A DNA stretch of 64,000 bases from Acidobacteriota bacterium (GTDB lineage: Bacteria > Acidobacteriota > Terriglobia > 20CM-2-55-15). Positions 9,101 to 18,233 of this stretch are shown here, piece by piece. The position numbers were made by a program, and so were the translations under genes. The stretch's first letter is position 1. Each line of letters begins with the position of its first letter. Location: positions 1 through 64,000 of the forward strand of contig JAJEEE010000024.1 in assembly GCA_022821145.1 (NCBI GenBank), read 5' to 3'. The notes under the pieces were generated by a model. That model made no database searches. It was given only the letters and a program-made list of their open reading frames with translations, and was not told where the DNA came from.

Positions 9101-10515
9101 CGCGGAACATCGGGCGGAACATGACGCTCGACGTCAGCTACGTCGGCACGGTGGCGAAGAAGCTCTTCACCGAGGCGCCCGTCAACTCGCCCAACTTCCT
9201 GACCAACGGCCTGAAGGAGGCCTTCGACATCGCGCGCGCCGGCGGAGAGTCGCAGTTGCTGGACGACCTGACCAACTCGGTCAACGGCGCGTACGGCGGC
9301 TCGGGCGCCGAGTGGCTGCGCAACCAGAGCGCGGGTCTGATCGCCAACCCCCTGGCTCGGGGCGAGTATTCCCGGTTGGCCTGGAACCTGGCGCGCTACA
9401 ACGGCAGCCCCTTCACAGGCGGCGTGGCGCCCGGGGAGCCGGGCGAGCGCGGTACGGTCCTGCATAACAGCGTCAGCGCACGGTGGCCGAACGGCGTTCC
9501 GGACAACTTCATCATCGCCAACCCGCAGTTCGGCAGCCTCAACATCGTCACGAACCAGAACAGCACCAACTACCATTCGCTCCAGACCAAGTTCACGCTC
9601 CGTCCGACGCTGGGCATCAACTACCAGGGCACGTTCACCTGGAGCCGGATGCTGGGCTCTCCGACGGCGGTCAACACCGGCGCCGGAGCGATCGGGTTCT
9701 TCAACCCGGGAGACCGGCAGGCCGACTACGGACTGCAGTTCCAGCACCGGACGCTGGATTTCCGGAGCCACGGGACGTTCGTCCTGCCCATCGGGCCCGG
9801 AAAACCGATCCTGGGCAACACGGACGGATGGGTGGCCCGCGCCCTGGAAGAGTGGCAGTTCTCGGCGATCTTCCAGATGACCAGCGGCGTACCGATGTCG
9901 ATTTCGGCGCGCAACGGCTTTTACGAAGGTCTGTGCAGTTGCAACTTCGGTCCGACGAATCCCTTCGGCAACGCGCCGCCGGATCTGACGGTCGCCGGCG
10001 CGGAGATGCTGAACAACGGGCGGGGCATTGGAGAAGTGACCTGGCAGGGTGACGTCGGCACGTACTTCGCCGATTATGACTTCGGTCGCGTACCCGACCC
10101 GCAGTGCTGGGGCGTGGGCGAGGCGGCCTCCGGCGGCCAGACGCTCCGCCAGCGCTGCTTCAACCAGCTCCAGGCCGTCACGCTGGACGGCGCGATCGTC
10201 ATGCAGAACTCGCTGCCGGCCACGCGCGGGAACCTGGGCGCCAATACGCTCGAAGGGCCCGGGACGTGGTCGCTCGATGCGTCGTTGAGCAAGTCGTTCC
10301 AGATCGGCGAGGCCCGCCGGTTCCAGATCCGCTTCGACGCGTCCAACATCTTCAATCATCCGCAGCCGAACACGCCTTCGTTCTGGAGCCTGTTCGCCGG
10401 CGGTCTGCGGGGCACCAACCTCGCTTTGAACCACCCGAACGACTTCGGCCAGATCGGCATCAAGAACGGTTTGGGGAACCGCCGGTTCCAGGCGACGCTT
10501 CGCCTGGACTTCTAA
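6112..10515 (+). CDS. Oar-like TonB-dependent outer-membrane receptor
   Basis: The 1467-residue product starts with a signal peptide (MQRSIGIALL to LAAQ). A carboxypeptidase-regulatory-like beta-sandwich follows at about residues 25-110 (SSVNGVVEDAT, NEAGAYNIPNL, GFQTQ). Then come a plug-like region and a very long barrel rich in aromatic and Asn residues. The last residue is Phe (LRLDF), as expected for outer-membrane barrel assembly. This is the usual plan of Acidobacteria TonB-dependent receptors (Oar/RagA-like), which import large or polymeric substrates. An upstream in-frame ATG at 5980 exists, but ATG 6112 has a GGGAGG site and begins the signal peptide, so it is preferred. The substrate cannot be told. 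Confidence 0.9.
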   Translation: MQRSIGIALLIAGVGLAMPLAAQVGTSSVNGVVEDATEARIPGVEVMATNVATGIETVVLTNEAGAYNIPNLQAGGYTVRAELPGFQTQIFENVTLVGNDTQQFNFTLEVAAVATAVEVTLDAEELLTQTGATVGDVLPDYSLRALPLVGNDVLDLVNVLGGVSLSGNEGNVGFGDAQEAGGSRFTTLAGVSASYVNTTLNGISVTDDYYSGVGEPDNTSGILSVTRINPELVQEVRLILTPVDAALGRGNGQVQLTTRSGTNEFRGTARWDVRNPALDARSWNENRLGTEQDWFNQNQYTIAYGGPIVRNRTFFFALWDQNTYRQRFNVNNTVLTPCARNGVYRYYPNWANGNVTQPEPALTGAPNLARPTVDRQGNAVAPAANPDGSPYTNSLQYFSVFGPIDVANMPSSVAADCSNIPLMNGSLAGASSPEMAWDPNRWNFDPTGFVSRVFNEMPQPNNWDIGDGLNTAGYRYIQRRSGVDGGGFFGSVGTTSDRANRKQINIKIDHQFTQDHKLAVQWNYERDTSQGASPDYDQGFWGSVERRPQVFSANLNSTLSPTMVNEFIFGLRATDNVNLWGIDTDQYGDAARNFFPTINGIPVVTSLSIIGSPMMDAGDATNGNKTRQLVFSDKLSWTMGAHSFRFGGEIRKVRAEAFENRDIIPIMSAGAGQVPVWSQTCNCDFEDLIDSRPEYGAGDGNHFQSANVGLLENLLLLQSGSVGGVVQHYFVQDVNDLDTFQSFSTDADKLRDWRRNEAAWYVQDDWKVTRDVTLNIGVRWEYYGPPWENGGLMPSSLGSNLNGVFGISGDNWDDAWWQSDPNPMRNYPSVPTSMEFIGKNSPNPGRSIYGRDTNNYGPVFGFAWNVPWFGQGQTVVRGGYSVTFQGGGNLGALDGTAGAVPGAVYDAELDAATNTFIRLADFGSSAGSLSTPGTFEFRDYPHTSVVPLPEDTRTPGVALRPMNPSPERHGVTIFGPIEFYDDVYLSPYVQNFNLTVTRNIGRNMTLDVSYVGTVAKKLFTEAPVNSPNFLTNGLKEAFDIARAGGESQLLDDLTNSVNGAYGGSGAEWLRNQSAGLIANPLARGEYSRLAWNLARYNGSPFTGGVAPGEPGERGTVLHNSVSARWPNGVPDNFIIANPQFGSLNIVTNQNSTNYHSLQTKFTLRPTLGINYQGTFTWSRMLGSPTAVNTGAGAIGFFNPGDRQADYGLQFQHRTLDFRSHGTFVLPIGPGKPILGNTDGWVARALEEWQFSAIFQMTSGVPMSISARNGFYEGLCSCNFGPTNPFGNAPPDLTVAGAEMLNNGRGIGEVTWQGDVGTYFADYDFGRVPDPQCWGVGEAASGGQTLRQRCFNQLQAVTLDGAIVMQNSLPATRGNLGANTLEGPGTWSLDASLSKSFQIGEARRFQIRFDASNIFNHPQPNTPSFWSLFAGGLRGTNLALNHPNDFGQIGIKNGLGNRRFQATLRLDF

Positions 10516-10540
10516 CGGTCCTTCGAGGACTGCTGATCGC

Positions 10541-10582
10541 AACGAAAACTCCCCCGCGAGGGCGTGGGGGAGTTTTTTCGTT
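10541..10582 (+). terminator. Rho-independent terminator after the receptor gene
   Basis: An A-rich arm and CTCCCCC (10541-10555) pair with GGGGGAG and a T6 run (10566-10582) around a GC-rich loop. It is a textbook intrinsic terminator, and the A/T arms would let it act on both strands. The next ATG is only 19 bases beyond it. Confidence 0.85.
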
Positions 10583-10600
10583 CGCGGCGCCACGGCTAGA

Positions 10601-12304
10601 ATGGACGGCATGCTGTTCGTACGGACCATGATCGCGTTCGCGGTCGTCGGCGTCGCCGGCGGGGCCGCAAGCGCACGGACGGCTCAGGTGGACCATCCCG
10701 TGCGCTTCACGAACGTGGCCTCCGAGTCCGGAATCCACTTCCGGCACGAGAACGGCGCGAGTCCGGACAAGTACTTCCCGGAAATCATGGGCGGCGGCGC
10801 CGCCATCTTCGACTATGACAACGACGGGTGGGCCGACCTGTTCCTGGTCGACGGCGGGTCCTTCGTCGACGAGGGCGCGGCGGCCCGAGCCCGGCATCGT
10901 CTGTACCGCAACCGCGGGGACGGCACATTCGACGACGCCACGGCCGGGTCGGGAGTCGCCGTGTCCGGATTCGGCATGGGCGCCTGCGCGGCGGACTTCG
11001 ACAACGACGGGTGGACGGATCTGTACGTGACGGCCTACGGCGCGAACCGGCTCTACCGGAACACCGGGGACGGCGGATTCCGGGACATTACCGAGGCGGC
11101 TGGCGTCGCCGCGCCGGACTGGAGCGCGAGTTGCGCCTTCGGTGACGCGGACAACGACGGCTACGTCGACCTGTACGTCACCGGCTACGTCGGCTTCGAT
11201 CCGGCCGACAACCGGTTCTGCGGCTTCGGGGACGTTCGGAGCTACTGCCATCCCAACGTCTACGAGAGCGTGCCGGATGTCTTCTTCCGCAACAACGGCG
11301 ACGGCACGTTCACCGACGCCACGCGCGAGGCGGGCGTGAACGCCGCGCCCGGCAACGGGTTGGGCGTCGTCTTCGGCGACTATGACGCGGACGGATGGAT
11401 CGACATGTACGTGGCGAACGACGCGGTGCCCAACTACCTGTTCCACAACACCGGGAACGGCGCGTTCGAGGAAGTCGCATTCTGGGCCGGCGTCGCGGTC
11501 GGCATCACGGCAAAACCGCTGGCCGGGATGGGGACCGACATGGGCGACTTCAACGGCGACGGGCTTCTCGACATCTTCGTCACCAATCTGGACCTGGAGA
11601 CCCACACACTCTACGCCAACGTGGGCGGCGGCCTCTTCGACGACGTCACGCTTCGGAGCGGCGTGGCCGAGGCGACGCTGCCGTACGTGGGATTCGGCGC
11701 GGTCTTCCTGGACTATGACAACGACATGGACCTGGACATCGCCGTCGCCAACGGCGACGTCGACGACAACGCCGCCCGCATGAGCGACACGAAGACGTTC
11801 GAGCAGCCGAACCTCCTGCTCCGGAACGACGGATCGGGCAACTTCACGAACGTCGGGCCCGCCGCGGGCCCGGGATTCGACGACCTGAAGCCCAGCCGCG
11901 CACTGGCCGCGGGCGACCTCGACAACGACGGGGACCTGGACATCGTCGTCGGCAACCTGGGCCGGACCCCGGATCTCCTCCGCAACGACGGGGGCAACGG
12001 CGCGAACGCGCTGCTGGTCCGCACCGAGGGCGTCCGGGCGAATCGCGGGGGCGTCGGCGCACGGCTGAGCCTGTCGGTCGCCTCGGCGGTTCTCGTCCGG
12101 GAAGTGCGGGCCGGGTCCAGCTACCTGGCGCAGAACGACGCCCGCGTGCACTTCGGCCTGGACGATGCGGCACGGGCCGAGCGGTTGGAGATCCGGTGGC
12201 CCGGCGGCGGCGTCGACGTGATCGAGAACATCGAGGCCAACCAGATCTTGACGGTCCGGGAAGGCGAGGGCATCGTCGAACGCAGGCCCTTCGCGACGGA
12301 CTGA
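10601..12304 (+). CDS. CRTAC1-family exported protein (FG-GAP/VCBS repeats plus ASPIC/UnbV)
   Basis: The 567-residue product has a signal peptide and about seven FG-GAP/VCBS-like repeats. Each carries a calcium-type DxDxDG loop, for example DYDNDGWADLF, DADNDGYVDLY and DLDNDGDLDIV. The C-terminal ASPIC/UnbV domain (about residues 470-560) shows GVGARL, SYLAQND, VHFGL and IRWPGG. Such proteins are predicted calcium-dependent beta-propellers on the surface or in the periplasm; the precise role is unknown. The start lies just past a strong terminator. A TAGAAT at 10597-10602 could drive a leaderless message from the second ATG at 10610, which begins the hydrophobic leader MLFVRTMIAF. A TPR gene follows 33 bases downstream. 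Confidence 0.88.
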   Translation: MDGMLFVRTMIAFAVVGVAGGAASARTAQVDHPVRFTNVASESGIHFRHENGASPDKYFPEIMGGGAAIFDYDNDGWADLFLVDGGSFVDEGAAARARHRLYRNRGDGTFDDATAGSGVAVSGFGMGACAADFDNDGWTDLYVTAYGANRLYRNTGDGGFRDITEAAGVAAPDWSASCAFGDADNDGYVDLYVTGYVGFDPADNRFCGFGDVRSYCHPNVYESVPDVFFRNNGDGTFTDATREAGVNAAPGNGLGVVFGDYDADGWIDMYVANDAVPNYLFHNTGNGAFEEVAFWAGVAVGITAKPLAGMGTDMGDFNGDGLLDIFVTNLDLETHTLYANVGGGLFDDVTLRSGVAEATLPYVGFGAVFLDYDNDMDLDIAVANGDVDDNAARMSDTKTFEQPNLLLRNDGSGNFTNVGPAAGPGFDDLKPSRALAAGDLDNDGDLDIVVGNLGRTPDLLRNDGGNGANALLVRTEGVRANRGGVGARLSLSVASAVLVREVRAGSSYLAQNDARVHFGLDDAARAERLEIRWPGGGVDVIENIEANQILTVREGEGIVERRPFATD

Positions 12305-12337
12305 GCCGGAGAGGATCACTCCGGCGGAACGGGGCGG

Positions 12338-14044
12338 ATGCCGATGCGAACGCGATCCATGGTGCGGCTCGCGGTCCTCGCGCTTGCGTGGACGTCGTCC
12401 GCGGACGTTCGTGCGGCGCAGGACCTCGAGGGCCCATGGCGGGATCGGCACGAGACCGGACTGCGGGCATTGGCCGAGGGGCGCCTCGAGGACGCCGTCG
12501 GTTCCTTTCGGGCCGCCGTCCGCGAAGCCGAGGAACTGGGTCCCGAGAATTATCGGCTGGGCGAGAGCCTCGGCGCGCTGTCGGAGGCCGCGCGCCGGCT
12601 GGGCAACTACGCCGAGGCCGAGACTCACGCATTGGCGTCGCTGGCGATACTCCAACGCATACTGCACCCGCAGGATCCCGTGATCGCCGTGCACCGCAAC
12701 AACCTGGCGGAGACCTACTGGCAGCTCGGCCGTCCCGAGGACGCAGAGCCGCATTACCGGCTGTCGCTGCCCGTTCTCGAGACGGCGCTCGGCCCCGAAC
12801 ACCCCGACGTGGTCCGAAGCCTGGACCGGCTGGCCGTCCTGGCCATGGGGCGGGACGACTCGGCCGCGGCCGTTCGCCTGTACGAGCGGCTCCTGGCGGC
12901 GCGCTGGGGCGCGGGCGACGACGCGTTCGTGGAGTGGCTGGACAGCCTGTCGGCGCTGCTGGCGATCGCGCAGTTCCCCGACGCCGAGCGGGACGCGGCG
13001 GTGCGGCGGTTCTTCGACCGCCTGGGCGGGGTCGGTCCTTCACCCGCGGGATACGTCGCCGCCAGCCGGCTGCTTTTCCGGCAGCAGCTCGTGGATGTCG
13101 CCGAACGCGTCATGCTCCTGGCCATCGACGCGTTTCCAGGGTCGCGCGGCATTCGGACAGAGCTGGCCGAGTTGTACGCCGAAAACAACCGGTTGCGGAG
13201 CGCTCTGGCGATGTTCGACGAGGCCCTCGAGATCCAGAGCGCGCCGGATGCCGACGCGCGCGCGCGGGCGCAGCTTCACGTACGCAGCGGTCACATGCAC
13301 ATCGAGCTGGGCCAGTTCGACGAAGCCGCACGGGCGTTCGAGCGCGCCCTGGAGATCGCCCCCGACGCGATGGAGGCCCGGCTGGAACTGGCCGGCCAGT
13401 ACCTGGTCCGCGACATGCTGGAGGAAGCCCGGGTGGAGTACGCCCGCGTCGTCGCCGGCAGTCCCGGAACGGCCGACGCGCACTACGGGCTCGCCGAGCT
13501 CTACCTGCGGCTGGGTCGTTTCAACGAGGCGGCCGAGGCTGCGGCGAACGCCGTCGAGGCCGATCCGGAACACCAGAGGGCGCGCTACACGCGCGTCCGG
13601 GCGCTGGCCCGCGGGGGCCGCGCCGAGGAGGGGCGGCGCGAGCTGGCCGAGTATCAGCGGCGCGAGGCCGAAGCCGCGGCGTCCGACGACAGGGAAGTCC
13701 GGGAATCGGCGATCAACCGGAGCGGGGCGGCCGCTCTGGTCGAAGGGAGATCGGAAGCCGCCATCGCCCTGTTCCGCGACGGCATCGAGGCCTACCCCGA
13801 CGCGGCGCTGATCTACCTCAACCTCGGCGTCGCCCTCTCCAAGCTGGGCCGCCGGGAAGCCGCCGTCGCGACGTTCCAGGCCATGCTCGACCGCGGTTGC
13901 TGTCCGCTCGGCGACAGCTACCTCGTGCACCAAGGCCTGGCGGCCCTGTACTCCGACCTCCGCGACGAACGGTCGATCCGCCACCGGGCGCTCTACCTGC
14001 GCGAACTCGACCGGGCGCTGGCGGCCGTGCTCGAGCGGAGGTAG
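12338..14044 (+). CDS. Exported tetratricopeptide-repeat protein
   Basis: A 568-residue protein with an N-terminal leader (ending about residue 27, VRAAQ) and TPR units along most of its length. The first third resembles kinesin-light-chain-type TPRs (GNYAEAETHALASLAI, YWQLGRPEDAEPHYR). Later units are ordinary TPRs (GQFDEAARAFERALEIAPD, GRFNEAAEAAANAVEADP). TPR arrays bind peptides or proteins. It follows the CRTAC1 gene with a 33-base gap and is probably co-transcribed. A GGGGCGG tract precedes the ATG. It converges on the minus-strand CRTAC1 gene with only 25 bases between. Confidence 0.85.
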   Translation: MPMRTRSMVRLAVLALAWTSSADVRAAQDLEGPWRDRHETGLRALAEGRLEDAVGSFRAAVREAEELGPENYRLGESLGALSEAARRLGNYAEAETHALASLAILQRILHPQDPVIAVHRNNLAETYWQLGRPEDAEPHYRLSLPVLETALGPEHPDVVRSLDRLAVLAMGRDDSAAAVRLYERLLAARWGAGDDAFVEWLDSLSALLAIAQFPDAERDAAVRRFFDRLGGVGPSPAGYVAASRLLFRQQLVDVAERVMLLAIDAFPGSRGIRTELAELYAENNRLRSALAMFDEALEIQSAPDADARARAQLHVRSGHMHIELGQFDEAARAFERALEIAPDAMEARLELAGQYLVRDMLEEARVEYARVVAGSPGTADAHYGLAELYLRLGRFNEAAEAAANAVEADPEHQRARYTRVRALARGGRAEEGRRELAEYQRREAEAAASDDREVRESAINRSGAAALVEGRSEAAIALFRDGIEAYPDAALIYLNLGVALSKLGRREAAVATFQAMLDRGCCPLGDSYLVHQGLAALYSDLRDERSIRHRALYLRELDRALAAVLERR

Positions 14045-14069
14045 ACGGCCGGGGCGGCCCATTGCCCGG

Positions 14070-15764
14070 CTATGGCCCGGGAACGATGCGTCCCTCGCCT
14101 TCCCGAACCAGCCAGTAGCGTCCACCCGCAACGCCGTCCAGCGCCTCGGACTCCCCGTTGGGCCATCGGACCCGAACCTGCTCGACCGCGTCGACGTCCC
14201 CCAGCCCGAAGTGCACCCGCAAGTCGTTGTGCGAGAGGTAGCTGCCGCCGCTCCGAACCTCAGCCGCCCGCGTCCGCCCCCCGGCGTCGATCTCGATCCG
14301 GGCGCCGATCGCGTCCCGGTTGCTGGAAACGCCGATCAGGCGGAAACCGATCCAGTGGTTCCGGTTCCCCCCCTCGTTGCGGTAGAAGCTGGGCTCCTCG
14401 TTCACGTTGATCACGATGACGTCGATGTCGCCGTCGTTGTCGTAGTCGGCGAAAGCCGCGCCGCGGGCGGGTTTCGGGATCGCGAGATCCCCTCTCGGTT
14501 CCGACGTGATCTCTTCGAAGCGGCCGTCGCCGAGGTTCCGATAGAGTTCCTTCGGCTGCAGGTGCCGGACGCCGACGCCGAGCTCGCCGATGTTCGGGTA
14601 TACGTGCCCGTTCGCGACGAACAGGTCCACCCATCCGTCGTTGTCGAGGTCGGCGAAACCGGCGCCCCAGCCCAGATGCGGGCGCGACGGCGCGCCGGTC
14701 GCCGACATGGCGGTCGCGTCGGTGAACAACATGCCGCCGCGATTCTGATAGAGGGTGTTCGTGTCCTGCGAAAAATTGGTCACGAAGATGTCGAAATAGC
14801 CATTGCCGTCGTAGTCCGCGACGGCCAATCCCATGCCCGCCTGCGCGTATCCCATCAAGCTGACCGACGTGCCCGAGATCAGGCCTATTTCCGAGAACGT
14901 TCCGTCGCGATCGTTCCGGAACATGAGATTCTCCGTGGAGTCGTTCGCCACGTAGATATCCGGCCAGCCGTCGTTGTCGAAGTCGGTGAACTGGACACCG
15001 AAACCGAAATGGCCCGGGTCGTCGATGCCGGCCGCGGCCGTCACGTCCGTGAACGAGCCGTCGCCGTCGTTGCGGTAGAGCACATCGGGTTCGCCCGGAA
15101 GGGAAAGGGGCCCGATCATCACTTCCAGTTCGCCCATGTACAATTCGTTCCCGGGATCGCCGCGGCGGGGGATCGCCTCTTCGTCGAACGTCAGGTAGTT
15201 GGCCACGTACAGGTCCACGTCGCCGTCGCGGTCGTAGTCGCCGAACGCGCAGTTCGTGCCCCAGCCCGCATGGGCCACGCCGGCGCGCGCTCCGGTTTCT
15301 TCGAACCGCCCGTCCCCGAGATTTCGGTACAACTTGTTGGGACCCCACGCCGTCAGATAGACATCGCGTCGGCCGTCGTTGTCGTAGTCGGCGACGCAGA
15401 CGCCGAAGGCCCAGCCCGAATCGTTCAGTCCGGACGCGGCAGTGACGTTGCGGAATCTCCCGTCCACGTTCTCGTAAAGCGCCGCCACCGGGTCGCCGCC
15501 GTCGCGATACCGCGTGAGCGTCGATCCGTTCGTGATGACAAGGTCGGCGTCGCCATCGCCGTCGTAGTCGAAGAACGCGGCGCCGTTGCCGTTCACCTCG
15601 ATGATGTAATCGGCGTCGCCCGTTCCACTGACGTTCGCCAGCGTCACGTCCAGCTCGGCGGCCACGTCGACCAGATCGGGGAACGCGGCGGTCTGGGCCA
15701 CGACGTTCGGGGCCGCGAGCAGCATCGACGAGAACGGCGCCGCTAAAAAGGCGTGTCGTTTCAT
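14070..15764 (-). CDS. Second CRTAC1-family exported protein (VCBS repeats plus ASPIC/UnbV)
   Basis: A 564-residue paralogue of the CRTAC1 protein at 10601. It has a signal peptide (MKRHAFLAA to VVAQ) and seven DxDxDG repeat loops, among them DYDGDGDADLV, DFDNDGWPDIY and DYDNDGDIDVI. The terminal ASPIC/UnbV domain shows AIGARIEI, SYLSHND, VHFGLGD and VRWPNGE. It is the last gene of a four-gene minus-strand operon whose other members are all TPR proteins. The pairing with TPR genes is therefore the same as in the facing cluster. Confidence 0.88.
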   Translation of the reverse strand: MKRHAFLAAPFSSMLLAAPNVVAQTAAFPDLVDVAAELDVTLANVSGTGDADYIIEVNGNGAAFFDYDGDGDADLVITNGSTLTRYRDGGDPVAALYENVDGRFRNVTAASGLNDSGWAFGVCVADYDNDGRRDVYLTAWGPNKLYRNLGDGRFEETGARAGVAHAGWGTNCAFGDYDRDGDVDLYVANYLTFDEEAIPRRGDPGNELYMGELEVMIGPLSLPGEPDVLYRNDGDGSFTDVTAAAGIDDPGHFGFGVQFTDFDNDGWPDIYVANDSTENLMFRNDRDGTFSEIGLISGTSVSLMGYAQAGMGLAVADYDGNGYFDIFVTNFSQDTNTLYQNRGGMLFTDATAMSATGAPSRPHLGWGAGFADLDNDGWVDLFVANGHVYPNIGELGVGVRHLQPKELYRNLGDGRFEEITSEPRGDLAIPKPARGAAFADYDNDGDIDVIVINVNEEPSFYRNEGGNRNHWIGFRLIGVSSNRDAIGARIEIDAGGRTRAAEVRSGGSYLSHNDLRVHFGLGDVDAVEQVRVRWPNGESEALDGVAGGRYWLVREGEGRIVPGP

Positions 15765-15787
15765 CCGGTCGCCGCCATGGGTCGCCG

Positions 15788-17098
15788 CTACGGATTCGCG
15801 TCGATACGCGCGCCTTCGCTGTCGATGTAGTCTTCCAGACCTTCGAGCGAACCGTTCCGGACGCGATAGGCGACCTCGAGCAACTGCCGGGCCTGGGGTT
15901 GTGGGAAATCGAGGAAGACGGCTCGCGCGAGCGCCGATACCGCCCCGTCGACGTTCTGATCGTTGGTATGCGCCACGCCCAGAAGGAAATAGAGCTGTGC
16001 GTCGGGAACGGACTCGGCCGCCCGGGCGTAAGCGGCGGCCGCGTCCGGGAAGTTGCCGCGCTGATACCGGACCATGCCGAGCGCGGCGTTGGCCTGGGAC
16101 ACCATGGCGGCTCGATCGAGTCCTTCGATTTCGGCCGCGTCGGTGCTGGCCACGTAGGCGTCAACGGCCGCCACGGCTCTCGCCGCGTAGTCCTCGGCGG
16201 CTTCCAGGTGCTCTGCGCGCGACGGACCGTCCGGAGGAATGCGCTCGGGCTCGGCCATGTACTGCGAAACGCGGGTCAAGACCTCGTGGTCGTCGGACTG
16301 AACCTCCAGGAACCGCCGCGCGTATGCGATCTCGTTCTCCAGGTTTTCCAGGAACCGGTAGGTCCCCATCAGCGTCCCCAGCAGCAGCGTCTGCCGGGCC
16401 GCGTGCCGGTCCCGTTCAAAAGGATAGCCGGGCGCGGTCTCGTCGAACTGCTCGGTATAGAGCGCCCATGTCTCGCTTTCCGCCTCCAGCGCCATCTCGC
16501 CGAACCGGAGCACGTTGTCGGCGTCCTCGAGCGACTGGTACGCCTCCATCATCGCTTGGTAGAAGATCGACCTCTGGTTGGAGAAATCCAGGCGGAAGGC
16601 GGGGACTTCCGGGACGTTTCCGGGGTCCGTGATGAACCCCATCTTGCCGTTGAAGAAGAACTCGTGGGCATCGAGCGCTTCCTGGGCGGCCGCGATGACC
16701 TCCTCGGGCTCGGCCGCGTCATACAGGGTCTGGAAACGCATGCGGAGCACCAGGTAGGTGAACTCGCTCCCGGTCGTGGGCGCGTCGCCGTCGGTGGCTG
16801 CTTCGATCGGGCGGTTGACGTCGAAGCCGCCCAGCAGGTCTTCTCCCGGGCCCACGTCGATGCGTTCGTCACGATACTCGCCGGACAGGAACTCGTTGAT
16901 CAGGCGGAGGCGCAGGTTCGGATCCCGGGCGTCCTGGATCCGGATGACCGCCTGGTATTCCGCTTCCGTTCCCAGGGGCGACACCGGAGCGTTGGGGTCG
17001 AACCGGATCGTCACGAGCTGCGCCGAGTGAGCCGCGCCGGCGAGCCATGGCGCCGTCGCCGTGATCAGGCCCGCCATGAGGAAGCGGCCGGTTCTCAT
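15788..17098 (-). CDS. Exported TPR-like protein
   Basis: A 436-residue protein with a signal peptide (MRTGRFLMAGLITAT to AHSAQ) and a helical repeat body. Recognisable TPR units lie near the C-terminus (GNFPDAAAAYARAAESVPD, then QNVDGAVSALARAV). The N-terminal half is helical but without clear TPR consensus. An in-frame GTG at 17125 would overlap the previous gene by four bases. ATG 17098 has GGAG eight bases upstream and begins the signal peptide, so it is preferred. No enzyme motif was seen; a role in an exported protein complex is inferred from the operon. Confidence 0.78.
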   Translation of the reverse strand: MRTGRFLMAGLITATAPWLAGAAHSAQLVTIRFDPNAPVSPLGTEAEYQAVIRIQDARDPNLRLRLINEFLSGEYRDERIDVGPGEDLLGGFDVNRPIEAATDGDAPTTGSEFTYLVLRMRFQTLYDAAEPEEVIAAAQEALDAHEFFFNGKMGFITDPGNVPEVPAFRLDFSNQRSIFYQAMMEAYQSLEDADNVLRFGEMALEAESETWALYTEQFDETAPGYPFERDRHAARQTLLLGTLMGTYRFLENLENEIAYARRFLEVQSDDHEVLTRVSQYMAEPERIPPDGPSRAEHLEAAEDYAARAVAAVDAYVASTDAAEIEGLDRAAMVSQANAALGMVRYQRGNFPDAAAAYARAAESVPDAQLYFLLGVAHTNDQNVDGAVSALARAVFLDFPQPQARQLLEVAYRVRNGSLEGLEDYIDSEGARIDANP

Positions 17099-17121
17099 GC
17101 GATTTTTCTCCAACGGCCGGT

Positions 17122-18189
17122 TCACGGCTGCGCGAACTCCAGGAGTTGCCGGGCCGTTTCCGCGTTCGGATCGTCCGGCCGCAACTCGAGGTAACGTTCC
17201 AGAGCCCCAACGGCGTCGGCGATGCGATCCGGGATGCTCAGGTAGGCGATTCCCAACTGGTAGTAGGCGTCGGCCATTTCGGAATCGACTTCGACGGCGC
17301 GCTCGAATGCCGTGACCGCGGCGGCGGACTGTCCGGCGTTGGTCAGAACGACGCCGATGTTGAAGAAGCTCAGACCCGCGCCCTCGGAGTCGAACTCGAC
17401 GGCCCTCTCCGCGTTTTCGATCGCACGGTCCACGTCGCCGGCCGTGGCGTAGATCAGCGTCAGGTTCGTGTAGTAGTTGGTTTCCTCCGGCAAGACGCCT
17501 TGGGCCAGGGCGGTCTCCTGCGCCAGTTCGAAGCTTTCGGCGGCTTCCTCCAAACGCCGAGCCCGTTCATAGGCGAGGCCCAGGTTGGCGTAGATGATGT
17601 GTTGCGGAGTCGGCGAGCCTTCGGCGGCCGCCGTGAACAGCCGTATGGCCTCGTCGAAGTTCCCGGCGCCCATGGCCTGCCTGCCGGCGTCGAACGCCTC
17701 GCGCATGGCCGCATCGGCCGCCGCCAGGGCCGTCCGCTCCTCGGTGTCGTCGAACGGGTTCTCCGAGGGGATCGCAACGGCCGCGCCCTCGCTGACGAGC
17801 GTGACGTCGCGTACGACGCGGGTCGCCACTCCGAGATCGCCGGAGAACTCGTCCGATTCGATCTCCAGCCGTTCCAGGTCCACGCGCAACGGGTTCTCGC
17901 CCGCCCGTACGCGAACCTCGGCGATGGCCAACGGCTGTCCGTCGATCTCGATCGTCATCTGGTACCGGCCCGGGCTGACCGAGAGGTGGATGAAGTCGCC
18001 GCGCCCGTCGCTGTCGAGCTCGAAGTGACGGGTCCCTCCGATTTCGTCGAGCAACAGCCGGGCCCCGGCCAACGGCTCGCCGTCCCGCCCGAAGAGTTCG
18101 CCGTCGATACGTCCCTGCTGAGCCGAGGCCGCTCCAGCGGCCGCGGCGATGAGGACGGCCGCCCACCCCATCCTGCGAATCGTCGTCAT
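17122..18189 (-). CDS. Exported protein with an N-terminal beta-sandwich and TPRs
   Basis: A 355-residue protein with a signal peptide (MTTIRRMGWAAVL to ASAQQ). A carboxypeptidase-regulatory-like domain follows at about 25-100 (GELFGRDGEPLAGARL, FIHLSVSPGRYQM), then at least four TPRs (about 150-350; GNFDEAIRLFTAAAEGSP, GQSAAAVTAFERAVEVDSE). The ATG has TGAGGATC just upstream and was chosen over an in-frame start at 18237. Its stop sits just upstream of the next gene's chosen start. The domain pairing matches the neighbour at 18234-19325. Confidence 0.8.
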   Translation of the reverse strand: MTTIRRMGWAAVLIAAAAGAASAQQGRIDGELFGRDGEPLAGARLLLDEIGGTRHFELDSDGRGDFIHLSVSPGRYQMTIEIDGQPLAIAEVRVRAGENPLRVDLERLEIESDEFSGDLGVATRVVRDVTLVSEGAAVAIPSENPFDDTEERTALAAADAAMREAFDAGRQAMGAGNFDEAIRLFTAAAEGSPTPQHIIYANLGLAYERARRLEEAAESFELAQETALAQGVLPEETNYYTNLTLIYATAGDVDRAIENAERAVEFDSEGAGLSFFNIGVVLTNAGQSAAAVTAFERAVEVDSEMADAYYQLGIAYLSIPDRIADAVGALERYLELRPDDPNAETARQLLEFAQP

Positions 18190-18233
18190 GATGATCCTCA
18201 CCGTCGGGAACCCGATGGGTATGCACGCCCGGG

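Noticed and set aside
6106-10629. 1507-codon minus-strand open frame opposite the TonB-dependent receptor
   Set aside because: Antisense shadow of a high-GC gene; composition is not protein-like and it lacks recognisable motifs.
12196-14118. 640-codon plus-strand frame overlapping the TPR gene
   Set aside because: Arg/Gly-rich shadow in another frame; the TPR consensus is in the 12338 frame.
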